A stretch of DNA of 64,000 nt, taken from the NCBI RefSeq assembly GCF_958298935.1, contig NC_084923.1, positions 34,750,501 to 34,814,500 on the forward strand, read 5' to 3'. The translations under genes were made by a program, and so were the position numbers. Below are positions 1 through 10,155 of the stretch, in pieces (position 1 is the stretch's first letter; every line of letters starts with the position of its first letter). Source of the DNA: Phragmites australis (lineage: Eukaryota; Streptophyta; Magnoliopsida; Poales; Poaceae). The notes below the pieces were generated by a model that made no database searches, was not told where the DNA came from, and worked only from the letters and a program-made list of their open reading frames with translations.

Positions 1-211
1 TGCTCTTGTCCGCCGGTCTGGGTATTCGAGAGGTCTCAGGTCGAAAACGAGAGCAGTCTATAATGAGTACCGCACTAACAGAGCGCACCAAGCAAAGAAT
101 TTCTCTATTTTTTTCTCAAGTCACAGATCGACAATCAAAAGCAAAAGTAGCTTGACCGCGAGGGCCTCAGTAACTAGGTCGCTGCTCGGCCCTCAGGGTC
201 CTCGGGTGGTC

Positions 212-2421
212 CTACCGCTCAGGCTTGAGTGGTCGAGATCGCCTGACCCTGGGCTCTTCATGCGCCCCTTGGTGCTCGGGCACCCTGGCTGCGGGAACCA
301 AGTTCCCGGGCACCCCGAGCTCGAAGCGCATGCCCCTCCTGGATCGGTTGGCCAAAAGGCTGACAGCTCTTTCCGCGGCCAGAGCGGCGCGCTCCGCCTC
401 TCGCCGTGCCATCTCCTCCGCTACGGCCGCCTCCAGTCGCCCGATCACCTCCCGGGCGCTCCCAAGCACGACCGGGAGATGTTCGGCGGGTTGGCTGGGC
501 GGTAGCTGGGCGCCAGGTCCCCTGCGAGCCTCTCCCGGGGGGCTCGGGGTCCCCGAAAACTGCCATGCGCTTGGGGCTGGCTCGGTCGGCGCCGGATGTT
601 CGGGCGGCGGCTGCGCCTCTGTCTCGGCCGCCGCATCCGCCGGCCCCCTCTCAGCCGCCGCGTCTGCCGGCCCCAGCACCGCCGCCGCGTCCGCTGGCTC
701 CAGCTCCGCCGCCGCGTCCGTCGGCCCCAGCACCGCCGCTGTGTCCGCTGGCCCAGTCTCCGCCGTCGCGCTTGCCAGTCCTGGCTCCGCCGGTGCGCTC
801 GGCTCGGGGGCTGGCGCTGGCCTCGGCGCCTCTGGCCGCCCCTGGCCCTCAGCGGCGCCCGTAGGCGGCCTGCAGGACAAGACCAAAATCAAAATCCAGA
901 ACTTAGTTCGGGCAAAGCACGCCCAAGAAAGAATGAAGGACAAAACTTACGCGGTTGTGGGTCTTCGGTACTGCCATCGTGCTGCCGGAATCCTGAACTC
1001 CGGGCTCGATGGCGCCATCCCGAAGTCCTCCGTCCTCCTCTTCCGTCGGGGGTTCTGTGGGGCCGCCGCGTGGTCTCTGGGCGCCGGATCGGGCTCAAGC
1101 AGAACAAGGCGCGGTTCCAGAACCGCGGATGCCGCCCCCGCCGATGGCCCCACGCTGGGCGGCTGGCTGTCCCGGCTCCCCCCCTCGCCTGGCGACGGCG
1201 ATGGCGGGTACTCCGGCACAGAAATGATGAGTCGGGGGTGCTTCCCCCAGTCCTCCGGTGCCGCCGCCGCTCCGCTACCGGCGGTGCCTCCTCCTCCGGT
1301 GCGGCGACTGCTGCCCGCAGCGGCCCCACTACTGGCCTGCGGCTCGCCGCTGGCGGCGCCCGGGCCACCAGTCCGCGCCGGACCGCTTGCGGTCCCCTCG
1401 CTGGCCGCCTCATCCAACCTGGGGATCTCAGCGGCCTCGGGACTCCGGTGCCTCGGCCGGTCGACCAACCCCTGGGCGTCGAACTCCGGCAGCTTCGCCT
1501 GGATCGCCACCCGCTCAGGATTGGCGCAGAGCGCCATTTCTTTCCACGGGAGCTCCTCCCGGCTCATCTCATCCACCCCGGTCACCACCCGGAGCATGCC
1601 CCTCAGCTCCGGCGTGCCCAGGTCCCAGTCCGCGCCGATCTAGGTTCGGGTGATGTCCTCAGGCCCGATGTAGAGCCAGCAGGGCCGGGCCCGCTCCCGC
1701 AGGGGCGCCAAGCGGCGGCGCAGGAAGTCCGCCACCACCATCACCGAGGTGAGCCCGGCGTCACGCAGGAACCCGATGCGCTCGAAGACCGGCTCCAGCC
1801 GCGCATCCGACGGCGGCGGTACCTCCCAGGTCGCCTTCTGGGGCTCCACCGCCACCTCCGGCAGGGTGAGACGGTCGTGGGGGTCGACGTCGACGTAGAA
1901 CCAATCGCGTCGCCACTTCTCCCACTTGCTTCACAGCACCTGGGGGATGTATCGCTCCCCCAGGCCGTCCCACAGCCGGAAGTTGCAGCAGCCCGCGACG
2001 TCCGCGGTGGAGTAGCCCCTCTTCTTCTCGGTAGGTCGCATCGCGAAGAAATGCCGGAAGAGTGTCACCGACGGCGCCACCCCACGAACATCTTGCAGAA
2101 GTGGGAGAAGACCGCCAGGATGACGACCGAGTTGGGGCTCAGGTGCACCAGCTGGATCCCGTAGGTGTCGAGGACTTGAAGGAAGAACGTGGAGAACGGC
2201 GGCACCATCCCGGCCGCCACAAAAGAGGTGAGCAGGACGATACGCCTCGGGCGGGTCGTCGCCGGCGGGAAGCTCGCCGGCGTCACCACCAGGGCCCCCT
2301 GCTGGCCCTCGGGGACCAACAACTTCCTGATCTTCCCCGCCGCCTCTTCATTCGACAGGCGAGACTCCGGCAGCACGCCCTTTGGAGTCCTGTCACGGTG
2401 GCTTCCTCCAGCTCTCGGCAT
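212..2421 (-). pseudogene. antisense extra ORF of Tat element, PF04195-like (gypsy-type transposon domain), broken
   Basis: Read on the minus strand this is a once continuous ORF starting near 2421. The first 118 codons contain the stretch LTSFVAAGMVPPFSTFFLQV followed by a hydrophobic segment ending HFCKMFVG. This is the hallmark of the plant family named putative gypsy-type transposon domain (PF04195, Transposase_28). A frameshift near 2080 and an in-frame stop near 1930 interrupt it. The frame resumes at 1855-1640 (AVEPQKATWEVPPPSDARLE, then a WLYIGPEDIT segment) and continues through stops at 1640 and 947 into an Ala/Pro/Glu-rich tail down to 212. A run of 17 G at 2428-2444 just upstream has probably also disturbed the N-terminus. 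The protein's function is unknown in the family. The long plus-strand ORFs over the same bases are GC-driven shadows. Confidence 0.72.
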
Positions 2422-2576
2422 TTCGTCGGGGGGGGGGGGGGGGGAGATGGTCTGGACGGTGGAGAAGGAGATGTGCTCTGATCGCCTAGGGAGATTCTAA
2501 GGGCTCGAGAGCGTGAAGAAAGCAAGGGCTGGATCACGAGATGGCGTAAATAGGAGGGCGATTCGCTCCCCTCCTC

Positions 2577-2584
2577 CTTTTATA
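2577..2584 (-). promoter_or_regulatory. TATA box for the antisense ORF
   Basis: On the minus strand the bases read TATAAAAG in a GC-rich setting, about 155 bp upstream of the ATG at 2421. This would drive transcription away from the LTR, into the element's antisense ORF. The position fits a plant core promoter; activity is inferred only. Confidence 0.5.
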
Positions 2585-2946
2585 CCCCAAGAAATTCAAA
2601 CATCTCCTGCCGCAGCACACTCGGCGGGACGGTTTCCTCGATCGACGCAACCGCCAGGCAAGTTTCCCACAGGTCGTGCGGTGTCAGCGGTTGCCAGGCG
2701 TATTTTCCTCGAATCGTGTGGCTACCGCACGTGCCGCCTGCTCCGTCATCACGCACCGCCTATCCTGTTGTCATACCCTTCGGGAGTTGTGTGGACGCGC
2801 GTCCATTCGGCTCCCCGTTGGGCTGTACCAAAGGCCCAGACCAAAGGGGCCACCTTCTGGAGACTCGCCACGTGGCGTCCGTGCCGGTTTCGGCCTCGTT
2901 CGCGATGAAGGGCCCATCCGCAGTCTCTGGAATATTGCCTGCCAAT

Positions 2947-2961
2947 GGGCCCGGGGGCTAC
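2947..2961 (+). other. polypurine tract (plus-strand primer)
   Basis: GGGCCCGGGGGCTAC sits directly against the TGTCGG start of the LTR. This is the standard place for the plus-strand priming tract of a Ty3/Gypsy element and fixes the element's orientation as plus. Confidence 0.7.
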
Positions 2962-4382
2962 TGTCGGTGTATCAGGAACCGGGGGTCCCCGAATTCCGAG
3001 GCCGAGCCAGCCATCCGCCACCTAGCGCCATCCGCGGGATCTCTCCTGCAAGATGAGAAAAGAGTAAGTCCCAGGAGAAGGCACTCGGGGCCACAGTCAG
3101 TGGTCCCCCGAGCACCCCAGTTCCCCGATGATCCACAGAATCCAAGTACCGGGAAGAAAGTGCTCGGGGAGGTGTACGATCACCCCCGAGCACCCTAGTA
3201 CCCCGACGATCAGAAGAGTGCTCGGGGCTGCGTGCGGTGGTCCCCGAGCACTCGGTTCCCTGAGGATCCGTGCGAGAGTGCTCGGGGCTGCGTGTGACAG
3301 CCCCCGAGCACTCGGTTCCCCGAGGGTCCATGCAAAAGTGCTCGGGAGAGAGTGCTCGGGGAGGTGAATAGTACCCCCGAGCACTCGGCACCCCGGGGAC
3401 AAGGAAAGGCATTCTCGGGAGAGAGTGCTCGGGGATGTAAACAGTACCCCTGAGCACTCGGTACCCCGACGACCCAGAAAGACCCCCGAGGGGCCTACCG
3501 ATGAGGTGTCAACCAGTCAAAGGCCCGAGGCTGCATTTAATGAGCGTGCGTGGCCTAACACCCCCAACCGCTCCCGCCGCGTTCAGCGTCAGTTCCTGCC
3601 ACGTTCTGGCAGAGAGGCGTGTGGTTATTAATTGCACGGGTCCCGTCCCATGCTATCCGGCTTGTCTCGGGATAACGTCGTAAGGACCAAGGCGTTCCGT
3701 CTGCCGCGCTGCTGTAGCAGGGGAACAAGACAGGGCGGGCATGCCGGTTGCTCTGTGGCTGCTCAGTGGACCCTCTCCACGGTGCCCGTTGCCAGGGCAT
3801 TTATGGTGACGGATGACCGGGCGTGCGATGCATTTTCCACCCCCGGTCACTTCGTCCAGAGGAAATGATGACGCCCTTTCCATTTATGGCATCTCGGAAC
3901 TCGGGCCCCCTCCTTCCGTTCGGGGCATGTCGCGGCCAGCGAATACTTAAGGTAGCCGGCGGCCCAGAAGCAAGCAGGCGAAAAAGGATAGAAAAAGGGA
4001 GCTAGATAGAGAAAGAGACGGACGAAGAACACAGCGCAAGAGAACACCGTGAGGAAGGCTGAGCCCAGTCCCAACCGAAGAACAAGGAGCCTCAAGCTCT
4101 TAGATAGACCAACATTCTTGTAACTTGCAACATCCTTGAGGGACTTCCTCAGGACAGTTATAGCATCCATACAGGAGTAGGGTATTACGCCCCCGTGCGG
4201 CCCGAATCTGTCTAAATTCCGGTGCATTTACTTCTTCTTGCACTAGGTCAACACCCCCACCACCGGCCATTGCATTCATTCCCATTTATTTCTCCGACGA
4301 ACTTATTCAGGATCATCCCCCCGGCCGAATCTCTAAAAAGGGGTCTCTTGGGATCCCTGCGACTGGAGTTAATCCTCCGACA
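2962..4382 (+). repeat. 3' LTR of the Tat-type Gypsy element
   Basis: 1421 bp bounded by TGTCGG and CCGACA, an imperfect terminal inverted pair. A weak TATA-like ATACTTAA lies near 3943, followed by an A/G-rich leader. The R/U5-like stretch at 4160-4220 (CAGGAGTAGGGTATTACG, then CGGCCCGAATCTGTCTAAA) is a block found in many grass Gypsy LTRs. The first 500 bp carry the hairpin array described separately. A second, 5'-shortened copy abuts it at 4383. Confidence 0.85.
3080..3462. repeat. array of GTGCTCGGGG...CCCCGAGCAC inverted-repeat units
   Basis: At least five units of roughly 65-75 bp each hold the arms GTGCTCGGGG and CCCCGAGCAC (or one mismatch) around a 14-18 base centre, so each could form a GC-rich hairpin. 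A further copy lies in the partial second LTR at 4385-4465. This is LTR U3 structure, not a CRISPR: the arms are inverted, the centres are similar to one another, and spacing is irregular. Confidence 0.8.
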
Positions 4383-5410
4383 GCCCCCGAACACTCGGTT
4401 CTCCGAGGAACAAGAAAGGGCATATCCGGGAGAGAGTGCTCGGGGCTGTGAACAGTGACCCTCGAGCACTCGATTCCCCGACGGCCTCACAAGTCCTTCT
4501 CCGGTGGTCCCCACAGAGGTCCAGTGGTGAGGTGTCAACCAGTGAAAGGTCTGATGCTGCATTTAATAGGGCGCGTGGCCTGTCACTTCCAACTGCTTCT
4601 GCCACGCTCGGTGTCAGTCCCTGCCACGACCTAGCAGGGAAGCGTGGGGACATTTAATGCACGGGTCCCATCCCACGTCATCCGGCGCGCCTCGGGATAA
4701 CATCGCGAGGCCCAAGACGCTCCGCCTGCCGCCCTGCTGTGTCAGGCGTACAAGACCGAGCGGGCACGCCGGGCCGTTCAGTGGCTGCCCGGTGGGCCCT
4801 CTCCACTGTGCCCATCGCAGATCGACATCATGACGAACGAGACTGGACGGGGGCGCGTTTTCAACCCCCCGTCACTTCGCGCAGCAGCCCATGATGGTTG
4901 CTTTCCATTTATGGCGCCTTGAAACTCGTGCCCTCCCTTTCGGGGCACGCTACCGCTGACGAGTATTTAAGGAAGGGCCGGTCGACACAGAAAAGGGACG
5001 GGGAGATCAAGCGAAGTAGACACTTGAACAGAGAAGAGAGGTCGATTGAGTCTGAGACGAGTAACAGAAGAGAGGACAATCTGTGGAAGAAGCACAGAAG
5101 CGGAGATCACCGAAGATCAAGGAGCCCGAAGCTCTAGGATAGACAAATATTCTTGTAACCAGCAACATCTCTGAGAGATATTCTCAGTGCATTTATAGCA
5201 TCCACACAGGAGTAGAGTATTACACTCAGTGCGGCCCGAACCTGTCTAAAAAACCTCCTGAGCATTTACTGCATTCTGCATACTATCATTCCACTTGCCA
5301 TCGCATTTACGCCCATTTATTTTACCCACAAAACAGATTCAGAATCATCCCCCGACCGAATCTCAAAGGGGTCCCTCTGGATCCCTGCTTTAGGAGTTCA
5401 CCCTCCGACA
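4383..5410 (+). repeat. second, 5'-truncated LTR copy in direct tandem
   Basis: This block repeats the first LTR from its base 3373 onward: the same hairpin unit, the same TTTAATG and TGCACGGGTCCC blocks, a better TATA (TATTTAA at 4964-4970), the same CAGGAGTAGAGTATTAC block, and the same CCGACA end at 5410. It lacks the first 411 bp of the full LTR and starts exactly where the first copy ends, with no target-site bases between. Unequal recombination between LTRs is the simplest origin. Confidence 0.8.
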
Positions 5411-5491
5411 CACAGTTGCTCTGAAATTGGTCTGGAGAGAGAAATAGAGGAAATGCACTGGAACGTGGGACCATAGACAGAATACATTAAT

Positions 5492-6420
5492 GAGAAAAAT
5501 CCTTATTTGATAAGGTAATTCCTTATTTATCATCCTACGAAATTAACTTTTTTTATTTTCCACTGGTTCTAATTTTCATTCCTTCCTCACCATTGGCGTC
5601 CACTTGACCCTTCGAAAAGACACATTTGCCTTAGGGGGGAGGATGGTTGCATCGGGCACACACGTTAAACACATTGTTTTCCCATCACACATGTTAAATG
5701 ACTTGTTGTCCACGTGGTATAAAAAAATATAAAACTTGCAACCAAGAAGTATATTCATAGGTGACAACTTATATACAGAAACCGTATTTAATATATCATA
5801 TTTTCTAGTTAGAAAGTATTGTGAATATTAAACTAAATTGTATTAAAAAATAACCATGACACAATACGTCCACTACGGTCTAGTCACATTCTTATTTTTA
5901 TATCTATTTATCTAAAACATGAAATACAACAAATAAGCACACTAATATTATCTATATAAAATTTTCTACAACTTTGATATTCATCAAAAAATTAAGTTTG
6001 AATTTTTCTATGCCTAATCATAGTCACAATGTAACCATGAAGCTCCCCTAATGATCTGCAAACAACACGATTTCATAACTTCGTATCTCCTGATCTATTC
6101 GTATGGAAGTGTTCATGGTTACAAATTTAGTGTTAAAAAATCATACGGAAGCGTAAAGAAATTGTCTACAAATCTCTAGTACATCACATTCTAATATTCA
6201 ACTTCTAAAAAGCCATAAACTTTGATTAGTTGTCGGTGGTCGTGCCCGAGGCCGCTATCCTCCTCTCCAAGGGCCGATGTGTCTTTTCTATGTGTTAAAT
6301 GGACGACAGGTGGCGAAGAAGGAATGAAAATTAAAAACAGTGACAAATAAGGAAGTTTAGTTTGTGAGATGATAAATAGGAAATTACTTTATCTCTCAAT
6401 GATAAATACTAAATTTTCTC
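5492..6420. mobile_element. Mutator-like non-autonomous element with long terminal inverted repeats
   Basis: The ends GAGAAAAATC and (reverse complement) GAGAAAATTT begin inverted arms of about 130 bp. Shared blocks on both arms include CCTATTTATCATC, AATTTTCATTCCTTC and AAAAGACAC. The flanks TACATTAAT (5483-5491) and AATATTAAT (6421-6429) match at 7 of 9 bases, as expected for an aged 9-bp Mutator target duplication. The 929-bp element has no coding capacity. Confidence 0.72.
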
Positions 6421-6429
6421 AATATTAAT

Positions 6430-6869
6430 AGGATTGTAGAAGACAAGCAATAGAAAAGTTGTTGTATGACTTGAATGTAGTTTTCCGGACGTGGCTAGTC
6501 TTATAGATAAGAGCTTGGCTTTATTATCAAAATTCAACAATTGTCAACTCAGCTATCTATAGTGGTCTACCTAGATTTTTTTTGCCAAGTGGAGAAAAGA
6601 GTGAAGTACTAGCGCTCCTGCAAGCGTTAACCTATAGCAGAGCTTGCGGAAATTTCATTTTATAATTTTTTCATCAGTGAAAAGATCAAAATTTATAAAA
6701 TTTGTACTATTTTTCGTCCTCTAATATATAGGTCTCATATGTCAGTGAAAGAAAATTATAGGATTAGATATTTTGTTCCCCTCTGAAATTCCTGAAATTC
6801 GAGAAATTTTGCCAAAATTTTGATGAAACTTTAATCCCTGCATAGGACCCACTCCGCCCCATCTGACAC
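6430..6869. other. AT-rich intergenic stretch, nothing recognised
   Basis: No ORF, repeat pair or conserved motif was recognised here. Several short A/T-rich inverted words near 6655-6830 may be remains of a small transposon, but no ends could be defined. Confidence 0.4.
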
Positions 6870-7066
6870 CCTTGAACTAAGCACATAGATATCCGATATC
6901 ATTTTCTTAGAGATCACGCAATAAAAGATGATAAGTCTTAAACCATGTAAAAACTGAAAAACAATTAACGGATATCTTTACCAAGTCCCTAGACAAGCAT
7001 AGGTTTTGCAAGTTAAGGAATGAGCTTAATATCTTAGATTCTCAAAATATGGTTTGACTCCTTGCA
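6870..7066 (+). pseudogene. Copia RNase H C-terminal remnant
   Basis: The translated pieces KHIDIRYHFLRDHA, KQLTDI and HRFCKL..ELNILDSQNM align with the end of the RNase H domain in the SIRE-type element at 20360-20545 (HIDIRHHFLRDH, KQLTDILTKP, ELNILDSRNMA). Frameshifts and stops interrupt it. It marks the 3' end of a lost pol gene. Confidence 0.65.
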
Positions 7067-8191
7067 TACCTTATTTGTCATTTGCCTAGGTGTTTTTGAA
7101 CTAAAGATGGAGAACATATATTAGTAAAGTGTTGCTCTCTTAATGAGCACCCACAAACCATAAGGTTTGAATAAATTGATATTTTATCAATTAAGACACT
7201 CTTTGAGTGAATTATGTATTAAAAGCGAATTCAAGTGCTTAGGGATCTCATTCTAAATAATTCTTGGTCCTAGTACAATAAGTGGATTCATACAAGTATG
7301 AAAAGTTAGAAAAAATACCATCTTTGGTTCTTTTGGTCTCTTATGGTTATTGCCAAATTTGTTGGCTCTTTTCTTACCGATTTATCCATTTTGATCTTTG
7401 GATCATGTTAATTCACTTATGAGTGTTCGCTGATCATAAGCAGAGAAAACATCTAAAGTATATCCTCAATAGATTCCTTCAAAATCTTGTTCGAAATTCA
7501 ATTCTTATCTCTCAAGATCCTCCAAAAATCTGGAAGATTACATATATCAAAACATCTGATGTCTCCCATTGGAACATCAAATTTTCTGGTACTTTACTCA
7601 TATCGGAACATCTGATGTCCGTATCAGAACATCCAATCTTTGTTTTCTCCTAGAACCATTTCTGTTACTTTACATAGAACGGAGCATCTGTTCCTAAGGT
7701 TAGAACATCCGATGTATAGTTTTCAACAGAAGGTTTAACTATGTGGATGGTTCCCTCTTACCCATTCACTTCTTTTACCCACACCCGACACCACTCTCCC
7801 GTGCTCTCACCCACTCTCCGAATACCAGAACTTTTGAGGGCTCGGAACCTCCGATCTCCATCGGAGTTTGGCTAGCATCACATCGGATACTTCGATCCTT
7901 CTCTGAATCACGTTCTCCATTGGATCGAGGTATCTTCAAACCTTGATTTGTCCCCTTCTCCTTTTTGTGGATGAATCTTAAATCCCTTTAGTTAATATAG
8001 TTGTTCTTCATCATAGATACTAGTCCTAGGGTTTACATCTAGTTTGTCGATCGATCCACGAGAAAAGTGAGCTTTATGGCTAATCTGCGAAAGTCGGAAC
8101 ATCCGATCGGGATAGTCGAAACATCCGATGTGATCAGAACTTCTGATGTTCACATAATTCAACCATAAAGCCTCACTTTTGTGCACAAATT

Positions 8192-9855
8192 TTGATTTCT
8201 TTCTATATCCATGAATCTCATTCCATATCTATCATGTCCAGGATCTTCAGCATGACTGGAGGTAGTGAGGATAGTCACCCTTATCTGCATCCGAATGGAA
8301 ATTGGTATGATCATCCATTTGAAGATTCAGATGATAAATCGATAAGGCAATCTTATGAGAGGAGCATGAAGTAGAGGACTGATCCCAGTACTCAAATTGA
8401 TAGACAAGCCATCAGAAGGGGAAAGAGGCAAGCTAGGAGAAGTAGAAATCTGATTCCAACTCCACTTGATGTTGGTGAGTTAGCTCATAGTGGCTGTAGC
8501 AGTGGTGCTCAGACCGCCAATGTCTCTAGAGGTGATCAACTGCCACCTAGGAGACCTAGGGGGCTGGCACATGGATAAGTGCATAAGGTGGTAAACAGGG
8601 AGACGATGATGAAGGTGAACCAAATGAGTTTGGACCTTTCTGTCTGTCTAGGCCTTTGAGAGAGGCTAATCATTATAGGTGTGTCGTCAGCTACAAGAGG
8701 AGATCAAAAGCAGTTAGGGTTAGAAGAGAAGAAAATCCTCAGGAGTATAACAAATTGGCTACAGATCCTCACTTTTGGTCTCTTTTTTACTAAGACTTCT
8801 GTGAGACCGTAATACTGCCAAGGAAATCGTCTCTCTCTTATGCAGTGGGTTGATTGGTCTTACATGGAGAATCTTGATAATCCAGTCTTTAATGAAGTCA
8901 TTGCTGCTTGTGCGCACCACAACATGCAGAGGATTATGTCATTTGAATATCCATGGTGCAATGATATAATTGCCCAATTTTATGCTACCTTTTACATGGA
9001 CAAAGATGCTACTAGGATCATTCATTGGATGACCAATGACACATGGTACAACTTACGTGGACAAAGTATAAAACCTTTGCTATGCACTTGTGTTTCTCTA
9101 ATATTGATCTTCACAACAAGGAAATGATCCATGATGAGCCAGTCATCTCTATAAATGACATGGAATATATGTATGATCTAGATAACCCTACAAGCTTGGT
9201 ACAACCACTGGACTCCTTCCTTTGTATGCATATTTCAACAGGCTGTTTAGGAAGACACTAGGGCCCAAGGACGGAGATGCTAACAATGTCAATTCTTACA
9301 CAAGGAATCTTTTGCATAGGATGAAAGAAATCAAAGGACTTTTGATATCTTTGACTATATTTGGGAGGAGATAAGTCTCATATCCATTGATCCAAAGAGA
9401 GGATGTGGATTTGCTCTTTATATAATGTGCATGATTGAGAAAGTGACCAAGTTGAAATTCCATAAAGAAATGAGGCACATAGGCTTCCAGATCCACCTCA
9501 TCAAGGAAGTAAGGACTAGAGGAAGAGCTCAACCTCAAGGAAAAAGGGAGAATCCACCTTGGGCAGTCCACCTCAGTCAGTCCAATCTTTATCTATTTGG
9601 AATGTTCTCAAAGCCATCTTTTGCATGTGTAAGAACACCTCAAGGCGTGTTCAAAAGGAAAGGACTGTGAGGAAGAAGCTTACCTCTCGTGTGAAGGAGA
9701 TCAATAGGCATTTGAACATCCAACCTCCTTGTTCTCCAGATGGGTCTAAGGTGGAATCAAGCGAGGAAGATGAAATTGATGATCCCTTCCAACAAGAAAT
9801 TCAAGAAGATGAAGAGGTAGATGAAGAAGAAGAAAGTGAGGAGGGGAGCGACTAG
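8192..9855 (+). pseudogene. SIRE-like extra ORF downstream of pol, broken copy
   Basis: This is a diverged homologue of the ORF at 21482-23142. Matching parts, in order, are a hydrophilic N-terminus (8234 on), MQWVDWSYMENLDNPVFNEV at 8840, IIAQFYATFY, a YMYDLDN segment in another frame, the IMCMIEKVTK segment at 9425, the LNIQPPCSP segment near 9714, and an acidic Asp/Glu-rich end closing at 9855. Several frameshifts and stops separate the pieces. The best family match I can name is the plant transposon-protein group near PF20167 (Transposase_32); the role in the element is unknown. There is no signal peptide or membrane segment, so it does not look like a classical envelope protein. Confidence 0.6.
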
Positions 9856-10145
9856 ATTTCTTAGGATGAGAGAAAAGTTTAGTTGTCATTTCGTTTAGCC
9901 CCTCACCCCCCATCTTTCTTATCTGTTTAAATTCTAGTTTGTGTGAGAACCTTATTTTAATTATGTTTGTTTAATTATATCAAAGACTTGGTCAAATTAT
10001 TATAAGTTTAAACTTATGATGATGTGTGCTATTTGAATATGAACTTTATGTATGAATGCTTTAATATGATTGTGCTTAAATATTATGTTCTATCTATGCC
10101 ATGTCATGTTACCATTCTTGTTCTATTTATTTGATTAATAATTCA
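9856..10145. other. AT-rich flank between Copia fragment and Mutator-type element
   Basis: No coding or repeat structure is seen. The first part may be the untranslated end of the Copia fragment. Confidence 0.4.
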
Positions 10146-10155
10146 TATTTGTTAG

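Larger units (their letters stand above)
1..4382 (+). mobile_element. 3' part of a Tat-lineage Ty3/Gypsy LTR retrotransposon
   Basis: The element runs in from the left edge of the window. Visible parts in order are an antisense ORF (212-2421), a polypurine tract (2947-2961) and a 3' LTR (2962-4382) that opens TGTCGGTGTATCAGG and closes CCGACA. The purine-rich GGGCCCGGGGGCTAC immediately before a TGTCGG LTR start is the usual plus-strand primer arrangement in grass Gypsy elements. An extra ORF on the opposite strand between pol and the 3' LTR is a known habit of the Tat lineage (Grande/Retand/Ogre relatives). gag and pol lie outside the window, so the lineage call rests on the antisense ORF and LTR style. 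Bases 1-211 are the tail of this region and show nothing recognisable. Confidence 0.8.
6870..9900 (+). mobile_element. decayed 3' fragment of a SIRE-like Ty1/Copia element
   Basis: The fragment is colinear with 20350-23150 of the larger Copia element in this window: the RNase H end, then a spacer, then the extra ORF. No LTR is present on either side. The spacer (7560-8160) carries many copies of an AACATCCGATGT-like motif. The fragment stops near 9900, and a Mutator-type element is inserted about 250 bp further on. Confidence 0.65.

Noticed and set aside
225..2164. Long plus-strand ORFs (472 and 522 codons)
   Set aside because: They are low-complexity Arg/Pro/Ala translations caused by high GC and lie opposite the recognisable PF04195-like ORF.
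3080..3462. CRISPR-like repeat array
   Set aside because: The repeats are inverted arms inside a plant LTR, with similar centres and irregular spacing; nothing else suggests a prokaryote.
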